64,000 nucleotides of DNA from Candidatus Jettenia caeni (GTDB lineage Bacteria; Planctomycetota; Brocadiia; Brocadiales; Brocadiaceae): contig BAFH01000003.1 in assembly GCA_000296795.1 (NCBI GenBank), forward strand, positions 744,401-808,400. The letters are read 5' to 3'. Below the pieces are notes generated by a model. The model worked only from the letters and a program-made list of their open reading frames with translations, had not been told where the DNA came from and did no database searches. A program made the translations under genes and the position numbers. Below are positions 10,896-21,078 of this stretch, one piece after another (the stretch's first letter is position 1; every line of letters starts with the position of its first letter).

Positions 10896-13565
10896 CTATC
10901 TCTCCGTTATATCCCTGAATATACCCCCAATTCTGATTGGCTTATCGCTTTCATCATACTCAAGATTACATGTCGTCTCAGAAATGAATCGCTCACCATT
11001 TTTCTTCTTACAATAGGAAACAAAATCTCTCCATACGCCTTCCTCTTTCAATCTCCTGATCAGTTCTTTTCGATCATTGGGATTTACATACACATCCTTT
11101 ACCCGTATCCCAATAACTTCTTCAGGTGAATTATAACCCAGTATTTCTGCTCCTGCCTGGTTGATCCAGGTAAATACTCCATCTTCTGCAGTCTCACACA
11201 CGTATATCCCTTCCTTCAGGGAATTCAGTAATTGCTTGTGCTGTATTTCAGATTTTAATAATTCTTCCTCTAGTCTTTTTCGCTCGCTAATATCCCTGAA
11301 TATTCCATCTATGCGGACGAGTTTTCCTTCCTCATTAACAACAAGATTTGACGTCCGTTCCATGAAAAAGTATTCCCCGTTTTGCCTCTTACATAACGAT
11401 GTAAAACTCTTCAGTATTCCTTCCCTTGTCAGTTTCTCGATGATTTCTCTCCGTTCATCAGGATTCGCATATATATCCTTTACCTTTGTTCCTATCGCTT
11501 GCTCTGAGGATGCATAGCCCAAGATCTCTGCCCCTGCCTGATTAATCCAGGTAAATACCCCGTCCTCTACAGGTTCACACTGATAGATCCCTTCCTTTAA
11601 GGAATTCAGCAGTTGACGATGATGCCTCTCCGATTCCTGTAACTCCTGCTCCAGCTTCTTCCGTTCGGTTATATCCCTGAATATCCCGTCTATCCGGATT
11701 GGATTTCCCTTCTCATCCATCACCACGCTCGATGTCCTCTCCATATGGAACCGCTCGCCATTTTTCCTCTTGCAAAACGAGGCAAATCCCTTCCAAACCC
11801 CTTCCTTCGAGAGCTTTTCTACCACCTTTTTCTGGTCATCCGGATTTACATAAACATCCTTTACCTTAAGTCCAATCACTTCTTCCGGAGATTTATAGCC
11901 AAGGATCTCTGCCCCTGCCTGATTAATCCAGGTAAATACCCCATCCACCTCCGGCTCGGATTGATATACCCCTTCCTTCAGCGAATCAAATAATAACCGG
12001 TATCTCTTCTCTGACTCTATGACCTCCATCTCAGCCTTCTTCCTCTCGGAAATATCCCGGAATACCCCATAAATAGCTGCCGGATTTCCCTTCTCATCCC
12101 TCAGCATACTGCTTGTGCGTTCTGCATAGAAACTCTCGCCGCTTTTCCTCTTACACAGCGATACAAACTCTCTCCAGACCCCATCCTTCTCCAGTTTTCC
12201 ACACAACCGATTCCGGTCTTCCGGGTCGATATAGATACTCTTTACCTTCGTTCCGATTACCTCTTCAGGAGCGCTGTATCCCAGGATCTCTGCCCCTGTC
12301 TTGTTGATGAACGTAAAGACTCCTTCCGCTCCTGGATCTGACTGATACACCCCTTCTTTAATCGAATTGAAGATCTCCCGGTATCTCTTCTCGGAAATGA
12401 TGATCTCTTTTGTCTTCTCATCAAGGGACTTTGCCATAACATTAAATGAGCTTGCCAATTCCCCCAGCTCATCTTCTCTCTGGATGTCTACCCGTTGCGC
12501 TAAATCTCCTGATGCCATTTTCTTGGTCACTTCGGTTAATTTAAGAATCGGCACGGAAAGTTTTTTCCCCACAAGGTATGCTACCATAACAAAGGGAAAT
12601 GCAAGGATTAAGAGCACAGAGCTTACGATATAATTCAGATTATAAGCCGGCCCGTACCCTTCATCTCTGTCGATTTCCGTGATAACGCCCCAATGAAACT
12701 CCGGTAACCAGCGCCATACCCCCAGTACGGTTACCCCGCCGTAATCCTTATAGCCCTGCGCATCAAAGCCGTTATTGCCTGAAATGCACTGTTGTGCGCC
12801 TTCGGTTAATTTTCCTGTTTCCTGGTTAATCAGTTTCAATTCCAGGGCGCATCGCTTTTTTACCAGTCCCATTTCTTTGAGGTGCCCTGCAAATCTTGAT
12901 TCGGTAATCATGTATCCGTCTTTGTTAATAAGGTAGGTTTCTTCCGTCTGTCCTAAACTGAGGCTTAACATTAATTCGCTCAGTTTCAATACATCAATCC
13001 TTAGCGCAACAATACCGATGATATTTCCCTCCCTGTCTTTCAGTGGTGATGAGACCAGCATGTTAGGCAGGCCGAGTTCTTTTTCTCCATACTCATTCAT
13101 AAGGGGAATTTCAGATGGCACTACACTCGATACATAGGTTTTCCCTTGCGCCGCCTCTTTGAAATAATCCATCTGTGAGACATCATTTCCCAATCCTTCT
13201 TCCGATGTAGCAATGGTTACGATCCCTTTATCATTGCTTACCAGTATCCCCTTATACCCATACTCATTCTTTACTACCTCAAGGTACTGAACGATATCAT
13301 GATAGTCCTCATCCTCTTTCGTAATCTTTACACTTTTAGCCATCAAAGGATTATTTGCTATCACACGGGTATTCAGTATTCTTTCCTGCATCCAATTGGT
13401 CACTAACTCTGCCTGTTTGTGTCCCATACCATCAAGGTCCCGTATCAGCACCTCCTGAAGATCTGCCTGTATTCGTGGATAGGCAATAATCTTTAACAGA
13501 ACAAAGGGGAGTATCGTAAACACAATAAGTAAAAGAATAAGCCGGGTTTTAATCGAGATATACAT
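10896..13565 (-). CDS. Cache-HAMP-PAS(x4) sensor protein without an output domain
   Basis: An 889-residue membrane sensor. The start is the ATG ending at 13565, with GGAGAA upstream; the longer in-frame start at 13679 looks non-coding. Transmembrane helix 1 is near residues 7-27. A periplasmic double-Cache ligand-binding region spans about 30-310, with helix 2 near 313-335 and HAMP at about 336-390. Four PAS/PAC modules of about 125 residues follow, each with G-V-F-T-[FW]-I-N ... G-A-E-I-L-G-Y and closing with G-[IV]-F-R-D-[IT]-[ST]-E-R. The protein stops exactly after the last D-I-T-E-R, where a histidine kinase or GGDEF domain usually follows; none is present downstream. It sits between the two metal-efflux loci, which may hint at a role in metal or stress sensing. 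Confidence 0.85.
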   Translation of the reverse strand: MYISIKTRLILLLIVFTILPFVLLKIIAYPRIQADLQEVLIRDLDGMGHKQAELVTNWMQERILNTRVIANNPLMAKSVKITKEDEDYHDIVQYLEVVKNEYGYKGILVSNDKGIVTIATSEEGLGNDVSQMDYFKEAAQGKTYVSSVVPSEIPLMNEYGEKELGLPNMLVSSPLKDREGNIIGIVALRIDVLKLSELMLSLSLGQTEETYLINKDGYMITESRFAGHLKEMGLVKKRCALELKLINQETGKLTEGAQQCISGNNGFDAQGYKDYGGVTVLGVWRWLPEFHWGVITEIDRDEGYGPAYNLNYIVSSVLLILAFPFVMVAYLVGKKLSVPILKLTEVTKKMASGDLAQRVDIQREDELGELASSFNVMAKSLDEKTKEIIISEKRYREIFNSIKEGVYQSDPGAEGVFTFINKTGAEILGYSAPEEVIGTKVKSIYIDPEDRNRLCGKLEKDGVWREFVSLCKRKSGESFYAERTSSMLRDEKGNPAAIYGVFRDISERKKAEMEVIESEKRYRLLFDSLKEGVYQSEPEVDGVFTWINQAGAEILGYKSPEEVIGLKVKDVYVNPDDQKKVVEKLSKEGVWKGFASFCKRKNGERFHMERTSSVVMDEKGNPIRIDGIFRDITERKKLEQELQESERHHRQLLNSLKEGIYQCEPVEDGVFTWINQAGAEILGYASSEQAIGTKVKDIYANPDERREIIEKLTREGILKSFTSLCKRQNGEYFFMERTSNLVVNEEGKLVRIDGIFRDISERKRLEEELLKSEIQHKQLLNSLKEGIYVCETAEDGVFTWINQAGAEILGYNSPEEVIGIRVKDVYVNPNDRKELIRRLKEEGVWRDFVSYCKKKNGERFISETTCNLEYDESDKPIRIGGIFRDITER

Positions 13566-13739
13566 TACTATTTCTCCATAATTACTTTCAAAATTATTCA
13601 ATTTAGGGGCAATTAGTATATCGGTAAACAGATACTGAGTAAACCAAAATAATTTTCTCCTTGTTTTAAAGCAGGTCACTCATTATTATGATAAATTATA
13701 GGAGAGTATTAAAAATATTTGTCATGTAATTTATACAGT

Positions 13740-14099
13740 ATGGGTAAAACTATTTTCCTGAAAAGAGCATTACAAACTATTTTGGTGCTGTGGTTTTTTG
13801 TATGCATATTACCAGGAGATTGCTTATTGTTAGGTTGCGCAGAAAAACATGCATTTCATTGTGCCGGGAATGAATCAGTTACTGTTACTCATAATGCTAC
13901 CGACCCTTCTCTTCCGCAAGATAATTCACACTGCTCCGGTTGTTGTGTACTGTGTATCCATAATTTAGTTATGCATATGAACCAGAACTCTCCGTATACC
14001 TTAGCGGGTTCTTTTTACCGGTTCAAGGCGCCTCTTTTCAAGCAATCCAACACTATCTTCCAAAGTATTATCTATCATCCGCCGCGTTTAACCGCATAA
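13740..14099 (+). CDS. Small exported Cys/His-containing protein upstream of czcCBA
   Basis: A protein of about 119 residues with a signal-like hydrophobic segment (residues 13-35). The mature part holds two cysteines, then C-S-G-C-C-V-L-C and several His, and ends Y-H-P-P-R-L-T-A. This resembles the small Cys/His proteins often encoded ahead of heavy-metal RND operons. The ATG at 13740 starts directly at the signal sequence but lacks a clear ribosome site. A TTG at 13719 in the same frame follows GGAG at longer spacing, so the start is uncertain. I do not assign a named family. Confidence 0.55.
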   Translation: MGKTIFLKRALQTILVLWFFVCILPGDCLLLGCAEKHAFHCAGNESVTVTHNATDPSLPQDNSHCSGCCVLCIHNLVMHMNQNSPYTLAGSFYRFKAPLFKQSNTIFQSIIYHPPRLTA

Positions 14100-14545
14100 T
14101 TCATCTTATAATACTTCATCACAGAAAGATCAAAATATTACTAAAATGCCCGATAAATACGGGGCTAGACGGGCATTGATAGTCATAGACTTTTAATCCG
14201 TGCCAATCATGAAAAAGCAGAATCAATGTAGGGCAAGGCTTTAGCCTCATATGCATGAAGCTAAAAATGTGGAAACGGTGGAGAATAACATAATCCCCCT
14301 TAATCCCCCTTTAGAAAAGGGGGAGATGCATAGTCCCCCTTTTCTAAAGGGGGAAATATTTGATATCTTTGATCAGCTTTAGAAAAGGGGGAAATCCCTT
14401 GTTTCCCTCTTTCTAAAGGGGAGCTTCTTTCTTTTCCCCTCTTTTTTAAAGGGGGGATTAGAGGGGAGCATGGACACGCGCTGTTCTTTTTACAAGGAAG
14501 ATACCTCCCTGTACTTATTTTATTTACGATACGAAAGGCTTTATT
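14100..14545. other. Intergenic region with CCCCCTTT/AAAGGGGG hairpin repeats
   Basis: No gene was seen. A GGCAAGGCTTTAGCC half-repeat lies at about 14227. Several direct and inverted CCCCCTTT...AAAGGGGG units occupy 14290-14470, matching those at 1690-1770, 24440-24478 and 60058-60137. The czcC promoter probably lies in the last 80 bp. Confidence 0.6.
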
Positions 14546-15880
14546 ATGGATACCTATTTTCATTACCAGTCCATTTTTCAAAAAAACAAGACCGTAATTT
14601 ATATTGCGGGGATGTTCCTCTTTATCTGTCTACCCTGCTTTTGGTCAACAGCCCCTGGAGGCGATCCCCTGAATAAAATTGAGGACAGGAATTCTAAACC
14701 AGTAAACAGAAAAATTTCACTCGGGGAGGCTATTGCCATTGCTATTGAAAAAAATCCACAATTGCAATCGGCAAGAGATCAGGTTGATGCTGCAACAGGC
14801 GCTTTACGACAGTCAAAATTGTATCCGAATCCCGTCCTGGATCTTTTGGCTGAAGAAGTCCCTACCAATGAAATTGGGCTAAATCAAAGTCAAAACCTTG
14901 TGGCTATAACCCAGCCAATTATCACCGGGGGTAAGAGGAGACTCGGGATACAGGTGAGTGAGCAGTTAAAAGAGAGGGATACCTTTGAGCGGGATACTGT
15001 TTTGTTACAGGTCATGGCTGATACAAAGAAGGCATTTTACAGGACTATTGCAGATCAGGAAGGGCTTTCCATAGCAAAGGAAACGGAAAAAATTGCAAAA
15101 CAAATTTACGAGAGTGAGAAAGTAAGGTTTGAAGCAGGCGAGGTTCCTGCAACGAATGTCCTCAGGGGGGAAGTAGAACTATCAAAAGCGCGGAACCTTG
15201 TTTTTATAGCAGAGGGAAATCTGCAAAATTCAATAAAGGAATTACTGACAGTAATGGGTATTCCGGAAGAAACCCTTGCCGGTGCGTCGGGAAGGCTTTC
15301 TACAAAACCTGCAGAGTTGTCGCTTCAGGATCTTGAATCCAGGATGAGGAATAATCAACCATTCCTTAAGGTATCAAAGAAGAATATTGAAATAGCGGAA
15401 ACTCAGCTCACGTTAGAGAAGCGGCAAATTATACCTGATATTCTTGTATCCGCTGGTTATAAGCGGCTTAGTCGTGAAGAACTGGATACCGTCCAGCTGG
15501 GTATTGAGATACCCGTTCCGTTTTTTAATCGTAATCAGGGCAACATACAGAGAGGCAAGGCTCTCTCAAAAAAGGCTAAACATGATAATCAATCCGTTTA
15601 CCATGATTTGCTCTCTCAGCTAAAAAGGAATTTTAACTCATACAATGTAGAGAAGAGACGTGTTCTTGAATACAGAGATACTATTCTGCCCAAGGCGGAA
15701 GAGTCACTTATGTTAATTACAAGAGGATATAAAGAGGGTGAATTTGACTATATGGATCTGCTGGATGCCCAAAGAACCTGGGCTGACACGAGGATTTCAT
15801 ACATAGAATCCTTAAAAGATTTAAACCTGTTAATCGCCGATATTGAAAGGCTGGCAGTGACTAAAATAGGGAAACAATAA
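14546..15880 (+). CDS. czcC: Outer-membrane efflux channel, TolC/CzcC family
   Basis: A 444-residue outer-membrane factor, the exit duct of an RND metal pump. A signal-like hydrophobic segment (about 18-34) is followed by two homologous outer-membrane efflux repeats. The first begins near I-S-L-G-E-A-I-A-I-A-I-E-K-N-P (residue 57). The second ends with the family-typical E-F-D-Y-M-D-L-L-D-A-Q-R-T near 405. In between are long coiled-coil helices such as A-R-N-L-V-F-I-A-E. It is the first gene of a plus-strand czcC-czcB-czcA cluster (115 bp to czcB). Confidence 0.9.
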   Translation: MDTYFHYQSIFQKNKTVIYIAGMFLFICLPCFWSTAPGGDPLNKIEDRNSKPVNRKISLGEAIAIAIEKNPQLQSARDQVDAATGALRQSKLYPNPVLDLLAEEVPTNEIGLNQSQNLVAITQPIITGGKRRLGIQVSEQLKERDTFERDTVLLQVMADTKKAFYRTIADQEGLSIAKETEKIAKQIYESEKVRFEAGEVPATNVLRGEVELSKARNLVFIAEGNLQNSIKELLTVMGIPEETLAGASGRLSTKPAELSLQDLESRMRNNQPFLKVSKKNIEIAETQLTLEKRQIIPDILVSAGYKRLSREELDTVQLGIEIPVPFFNRNQGNIQRGKALSKKAKHDNQSVYHDLLSQLKRNFNSYNVEKRRVLEYRDTILPKAEESLMLITRGYKEGEFDYMDLLDAQRTWADTRISYIESLKDLNLLIADIERLAVTKIGKQ

Positions 15881-15995
15881 CATGAGGCGAGATACTTTAT
15901 GTATCGAAACGGCTTCGTTTTCCTTCTGCATCTATTTTCATAATGAGATAGTTATTTTTTTCACCATTTTACCTATTTTTGAGTAAAGGGAATCT

Positions 15996-17330
15996 ATGAC
16001 ATATTTACCAACATATAAAATACGAACGATTACACGGGTAATTATTTTTTTCCTCCTTATGGGAATCCTTCCCCTTGCGAACATCTTTGCGCATCAGGGT
16101 TGTCAGGATACGCATAAAGACGAAATATGCCCTGAGCATGGCGTTTCAGAAAGAGCATGTTCTTCGTGTAACCCTATTATGAAAGGCAATACGTATGAGG
16201 AACTGTTAAAAAAACAATGTGAACATAATATCTCCATCATCGAGTGTGACGGGTGTCGCTATGAGGTTGGAGCCGTTAAGGTTGATACATCGATACTGGG
16301 AGAGGTTATTACCATAAAAGAAGTTGAGTCGTTAGATATCAACGCCTCTCTCATTGCAACCGGTGAGGTACGGCCAAACAGGGACCGTTTTGTTATCGTT
16401 TCTCCCAGAATACCCGGAGTCGTTAAGGAGATGTTTGTAGACTGGGGAGATTATGTGAGGAAGGGGCAGAAACTGGCCCTGTTGGACAGTATAGAGCTTG
16501 GAGAGGCAAGGGCTAATTACACAAAAGCGATGGCGATGCTGAGATTGGCAAAGAAGAATTATTCGAGGGAAAAATCTCTCTATGATCAAAATATTTCTTC
16601 AAAAAAACATTTTCTGGAGGCCGAAAGCGCTTACGAGCAGGCGGAGATAGAGTTAAAAGCGCTAAAAGAAAAGTTACTGCTCATAGGCCAACAGGAACGT
16701 GATATCCGGAATATAACAGAAGATTCTGTTTCTCCGTTCTTTATCCTCACAGCTCCTTTTGACGGTACGGTAATTGAGAAAAATGTTGCCATTGGCGAAC
16801 TGAAGGATGCCTTTACTTCTGTTGTTACCCTCACGGATCTTACCCATTTATGGGTATGGTTTGATGTTTATGAGAAAGATATTCAAAAGGTTAAGATAGG
16901 AAATAATGTAATGATATCGGTAGCCTCTTATCCAGGAGAACAATTTGAGGGTATTGTTACGTATATAGGAGCTGTGGTTGATGAAAAGACACGTACCGTG
17001 AAGGTTCGGGCTGAGGTAGACAATCGCCATGAGAAGTTAAAGCCCGGCATGTTTGCCAGGGTAATGCTCCAACTTTCACCAAAAACAGGTAATAATGCGC
17101 CGGTAATACCAGAGGAAACTGTCCAGACAGACGGGCAAAAACACTTTGTCTTTGTGTCATTTGATAAGGGGTATTTTCTGAGAAGGGATGTAATCCTGGG
17201 ATCCCGGGCAAATGGCTATGTGAAGGTTATCAGTGGCTTAAACGATAACGATCGTGTGGTTGTTAAAGGTGGTTTTCTTCTCAAATCTGAAATTATGAAG
17301 GAAAGGTTTGGGGAGGGGTGCGCGCACTAA
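15996..17330 (+). CDS. czcB: RND efflux adaptor with N-terminal Cys/His metal-binding domain (CzcB family)
   Basis: A 444-residue membrane-fusion protein. After a signal/anchor (about 10-30) comes a putative zinc-binding module with C-Q-D-T-H, C-P-E-H-G, C-S-S-C and later C-E-H ... C-D-G-C. The adaptor core follows: beta domain from about residue 105, lipoyl half W-G-D-Y-V-R-K-G-Q-K, helical hairpin at about 165-230, and second half V-A-I-G-E-L. It ends five bases before the czcA start, so translation is probably coupled. The metal-binding N-terminus differs in type from the His/Asp stretch of the other czcB here, which suggests different metal preference. Confidence 0.9.
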   Translation: MTYLPTYKIRTITRVIIFFLLMGILPLANIFAHQGCQDTHKDEICPEHGVSERACSSCNPIMKGNTYEELLKKQCEHNISIIECDGCRYEVGAVKVDTSILGEVITIKEVESLDINASLIATGEVRPNRDRFVIVSPRIPGVVKEMFVDWGDYVRKGQKLALLDSIELGEARANYTKAMAMLRLAKKNYSREKSLYDQNISSKKHFLEAESAYEQAEIELKALKEKLLLIGQQERDIRNITEDSVSPFFILTAPFDGTVIEKNVAIGELKDAFTSVVTLTDLTHLWVWFDVYEKDIQKVKIGNNVMISVASYPGEQFEGIVTYIGAVVDEKTRTVKVRAEVDNRHEKLKPGMFARVMLQLSPKTGNNAPVIPEETVQTDGQKHFVFVSFDKGYFLRRDVILGSRANGYVKVISGLNDNDRVVVKGGFLLKSEIMKERFGEGCAH

Positions 17331-17334
17331 TCTC

Positions 17335-20300
17335 ATGATCAACAGACTTATCGAATATGGATTAAAGCAGGGATTCCTTGTTATTGTCGTAATATGTGTC
17401 ATTATAGGGCTCGGTTTATACTACATTGTCCATTTGCCGATTGATGCCGTCCCTGATGTTACCACAAATCAGGTACAGATTAATACTGAGGTACCTGGGC
17501 TCGGTCCCGTTGAAGCGGAAAAGCTTATTACGTTTCCTATTGAATTTTCCATGAGTAGTTTACCAGACGTTGTGGAAGTACGCTCCCTTTCAAAGACAGG
17601 GCTTTCTCAAGTCACGGTAATATTTGCTGACTATGTAAACATCTATTTTGCCCGCCAATTAGTTTTGGAACGTTTACAAACGGCAAAAGACCAGCTCCCG
17701 CAGGTTTTCATGGCTCAGCCTGTTATGGGGCCAATTAGCACAGGTCTTGGAGAGATCTATCAGTACGTGATTACTGGTAAGGGCAAAGATGCTATGGAAC
17801 TCAGGACCATCCAGGACTGGATTATCAGACCCAGGCTGCTCACCACACCAGGGGTTATTGAGGTCAATAGTTTTGGTGGTTTTGTAAAGCAGTACCAGGT
17901 GCTGGTAGATCCCCAAAAGCTTATCACCTATGATATCACCCTCCGTCAGGTCTTTGATGCCCTGGCTGCCAATAATGCAAATGCCGGCGGGCAATACATA
18001 GAACATGCCTCAGAACAGTATCTCATAAGGGGAATAGGTCTTATTGATACCATGCAGGATATTGAAAATATCATCGTTCATGCGACGGAAGAGGGCACTC
18101 CCATTTATATAAGAAATGTAGCAGATGTGGTATTAGGTCCTGAGGTGCGCTATGGAGCAGTTACCAAAGATGGTAAAGGAGAGGTCGTTACGGGAATTGC
18201 CATGATGCTCAAGGGTGAGAATAGCCGTACTGTAGTGGAAAGGGTAAAGCAAAAGGTTGAAGAGATCAGGCAAAACCTGCCGGAAGGTGTTGATATCATA
18301 CCATTTTATGATCGGGCTGATCTTGTCAGCAATGTTATTCATACGGTTATTACCAACGTCATCTCAGGTATCCTCCTGATTATTATTGTTCTTACCCTGA
18401 CGGTAGGAAACTGGCGGGTATCACTCCTTGTGGCTTTCTCCGTACCTTTAACGATCTTTTTAACATTCTCAGGTATGTATTATGCAGGGATTGCTGCTAC
18501 AGTAATGAGCGTTGGCTCTCTGGGGTTCGGCAATATTACCGATGGTTCAGTGTGTACTGTGGAAAATATCCTCCAACGCCTTACCCTCAGAAAAAGTAAC
18601 AAGAGTTACAAGGAAACAATACAGCATGCAGCCCAGGAGGTGGGGCGCCCCATCTTCTTTGCCGTGAGCATTATCATTATTATTTATTTGCCCCTCCTGA
18701 CCCTCCGGGGTGTTGAAGGCAAGATGTTTAAGCCCGTGGCACTTACCGTAAGTCTTGCTATGCTCAGTTCCCTTTTTGTTGCCCTGGCCATCATGCCTAC
18801 CCTGTGCTCGCTTAGCTTCAGAAAGGGGACAAAGACAAGGGCGCACACGGAGGAAACGGATAATCGGATAATGCAGTTCTTAAAGAATCGTTACAGGCCG
18901 CTATTACAGAAGGTTGTATCTCATCCCAGGTTAACCTTAAGTATTGCGGCCTCATGTTTCCTTGCAAGTCTTGCTCTTGTTCCCTTTTTGGGTTCAGAGT
19001 TTATGCCCGAATTGGATGAAGGCGCTATTGCAATCAATGTGGTACGCCTGCCCAGTGTTTCTTTAAAGGAATCAGTAGATCTCTCTGCCCTTATAGAAAA
19101 GGCCCTTATGAAGTATCCGGAGGTAGAGACGGTTGTATCCAAGACAGGGCGGCCAGAAATTGCCACAGATCCTATGGGGCAGGAAATTAGTGATGTTTTT
19201 GTGATGCTCAAACCGAAGAAGACGTGGCAGACGGCAAGGACCAAAGAAGGCCTCATTGCCCGTATGGAAGAGGATCTGGAAAAGATACCAGGCATGCGAT
19301 ACAGTTTTTCACAACCCATTAAATTACGGGTTAGCGAGTTGATAGCCGGCGTTCGTTCTGATATTGCCATTAAGCTTTTTGGTGAGGATTTTGAAGTATT
19401 GAAGTCAAAAGCTGAAGAGATTGAACGGGTTGTTACTTCTATCCGGGGAGCTGAAGATGTGAAGGCGGAACAGGTGGCGGGATTACCGGTGATACAAATA
19501 AAGATTAACAGAAGCGCAATTGCCCGTTACGGGATCAACGTATCGGATATACAGGATGTTATTACAACAGCCATTGGCGGCAAGGCTGCATCGCAGGTAC
19601 TGGAAGGTCAGATGCGATTTGACCTTGTGGTTCGTTTCACTGAGGAGGCAAGGAACAACATAGAGGAAATTAAAAATATCCTGATTAGTACCCCAGGCGG
19701 TGTGCGTGTGCCACTTATTCAACTGGCTGATATCTCTCTTGAGGAGGGACCGGCGCAGGTCAGCCGTGAGAACGGGCATCGCCGTATCGTGGTCGAGTGT
19801 AATGTGCGGGACAGGGATATCGGCAGCTTTGTGTCAGAGACGCAGAAGAAGATACAGGAGAGGGTAGATATCCCGTCCGGGTATTACCTCGATTGGGGCG
19901 GTCAGTTCGAGAATATGCAGCAGGCGCGGAATCGCCTCGCAATCGTTATCCCCATTTCCATGGGATTGATTTTCATACTCCTTTATATGAGTTTCCGTTC
20001 TTTTAAAAATGCTGCCCTTATCTATATAAACGTTCCTTTTGCAGCAACAGGCGGGATTGTGGCGCTGTTCTTAAGGAATATGCCTTTAAGCGTTTCTGCG
20101 GGGGTGGGATTTATTTCTCTCTTCGGGCTCTGCGTATTAAACGGCACGGTCATGGTATCGTGTATTAATGAATTTTTGCAAAAAGGAAAAGAGACGAGAG
20201 ATACCGTCGTAGAGGCTGCTACAACACGACTGAGACCTGTCGTGATAACTGTTATAACAGACATTATTGGATTATTGCCGATGACCATGTCTACTGATGT

Positions 20301-20427
20301 AGGGGCTGAGGTACAGAAACCCCTGGCAACCGTGATCGTTGGCGGGGTATGTTTCTCAAGCTTTTTAACCCTTTTCGTGATCCCTTCCCTCTATCAATGG
20401 TTTCCGAAAAGGATTGAGTTTGCATAA
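17335..20427 (+). CDS. czcA: Heavy-metal RND efflux pump, CzcA family, with altered proton-relay motif
   Basis: A 1030-residue RND pump. The ATG at 17335 (MINRLIEYG) is preferred over upstream in-frame codons because it sits five bases after the czcB stop. Features are helix 1 at about 12-30, L-P-I-D-A-V-P-D, the porter domain with T-G-L-G-E-I, and the C-terminal helix bundle. In the usual position of D-F-G-I-I-V-D-G-A-V-V-I-V-E-N it has G-F-G-N-I-T-D-G-S-V-C-T-V-E-N. Thus the second Asp and the Glu are kept, but the first Asp is Gly. In studied CzcA all three acids matter for proton-driven transport, so coupling or substrate may differ. No frameshift was seen. It is clearly diverged from the czcA at 5.5 kb. 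Confidence 0.9.
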   Translation: MINRLIEYGLKQGFLVIVVICVIIGLGLYYIVHLPIDAVPDVTTNQVQINTEVPGLGPVEAEKLITFPIEFSMSSLPDVVEVRSLSKTGLSQVTVIFADYVNIYFARQLVLERLQTAKDQLPQVFMAQPVMGPISTGLGEIYQYVITGKGKDAMELRTIQDWIIRPRLLTTPGVIEVNSFGGFVKQYQVLVDPQKLITYDITLRQVFDALAANNANAGGQYIEHASEQYLIRGIGLIDTMQDIENIIVHATEEGTPIYIRNVADVVLGPEVRYGAVTKDGKGEVVTGIAMMLKGENSRTVVERVKQKVEEIRQNLPEGVDIIPFYDRADLVSNVIHTVITNVISGILLIIIVLTLTVGNWRVSLLVAFSVPLTIFLTFSGMYYAGIAATVMSVGSLGFGNITDGSVCTVENILQRLTLRKSNKSYKETIQHAAQEVGRPIFFAVSIIIIIYLPLLTLRGVEGKMFKPVALTVSLAMLSSLFVALAIMPTLCSLSFRKGTKTRAHTEETDNRIMQFLKNRYRPLLQKVVSHPRLTLSIAASCFLASLALVPFLGSEFMPELDEGAIAINVVRLPSVSLKESVDLSALIEKALMKYPEVETVVSKTGRPEIATDPMGQEISDVFVMLKPKKTWQTARTKEGLIARMEEDLEKIPGMRYSFSQPIKLRVSELIAGVRSDIAIKLFGEDFEVLKSKAEEIERVVTSIRGAEDVKAEQVAGLPVIQIKINRSAIARYGINVSDIQDVITTAIGGKAASQVLEGQMRFDLVVRFTEEARNNIEEIKNILISTPGGVRVPLIQLADISLEEGPAQVSRENGHRRIVVECNVRDRDIGSFVSETQKKIQERVDIPSGYYLDWGGQFENMQQARNRLAIVIPISMGLIFILLYMSFRSFKNAALIYINVPFAATGGIVALFLRNMPLSVSAGVGFISLFGLCVLNGTVMVSCINEFLQKGKETRDTVVEAATTRLRPVVITVITDIIGLLPMTMSTDVGAEVQKPLATVIVGGVCFSSFLTLFVIPSLYQWFPKRIEFA

Positions 20428-20585
20428 GATAGTTTTACCGCAGAGGACACGGAGATAAATAGAGATGCAAGAGGTAAGATGCTTCGATCCAACAGTATTT
20501 TGAGTACCTATAGATAACTTAAGGAGAAATGCTCCGTTGTTATTCTTTTACTATTTACGTTTAATTTTATTTGATGAGGTAAAAA

Positions 20586-20924
20586 ATGGAAAAAATTACT
20601 ATGGTTAAATCACTTCTCTTTTTTATCCTTGCAGGATTTTGCGAAATAGGGGGAGGATATTTGGTATGGCTCTGGCTGCGGGAAGGGAAGAATATCTGGT
20701 ATGGCTTATTTGGAGCAATCGTATTAGTTATGTATGGAATTATTCCAACCTTTCAACCTGCAAGCTTTGGGCGGGTTTATGCTGCTTATGGTGGTGTATT
20801 TATAGTTCTCTCTATTTTCTGGGGGTGGAAGGTTGATAAGATATCCCCTGATACATTCGATCTGATAGGTGCTCTTATAGCCCTCATCGGTGTATGTATC
20901 ATCATGTATTGGCCAAGAGGATAA
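20586..20924 (+). CDS. ynfA: YnfA/UPF0060 family membrane protein
   Basis: A 112-residue protein with four predicted helices and the UPF0060 signatures [26 protein letters not shown] and a terminal [14 protein letters not shown]. The family resembles small multidrug transporters and has been reported to affect efflux of toxic compounds. The ATG at 20586 follows GAGG six bases upstream; an ATG five codons later is also possible. It lies 158 bp after czcA on the same strand, so it may be co-transcribed with the metal pump. Confidence 0.92.
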   Translation: MEKITMVKSLLFFILAGFCEIGGGYLVWLWLREGKNIWYGLFGAIVLVMYGIIPTFQPASFGRVYAAYGGVFIVLSIFWGWKVDKISPDTFDLIGALIALIGVCIIMYWPRG

Positions 20925-20940
20925 TTTTGGATAAACGAGT

Positions 20941-21014
20941 GAAACAGGGGTAGACAGGATAAACAGGAGAGATGAGACATCTATCTTGCCTGCTTGTTCC
21001 ATCTACCCTGTTTC
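20941..21014. terminator. Hairpin between convergent genes
   Basis: GAAACAGGGGTAGA at 20941 pairs with TCTACCCTGTTTC at 21002, one bulge allowed, to form a long stem. It lies between the convergent ynfA and the minus-strand membrane gene and probably serves as a bidirectional stop, though no strong T-run follows. Confidence 0.45.
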
Positions 21015-21078
21015 ATAAAGATGAAGGAATGGGTCTATAACAAGTTTCTGTGCTTTATCACGACAGCTTTTCTTTTAT

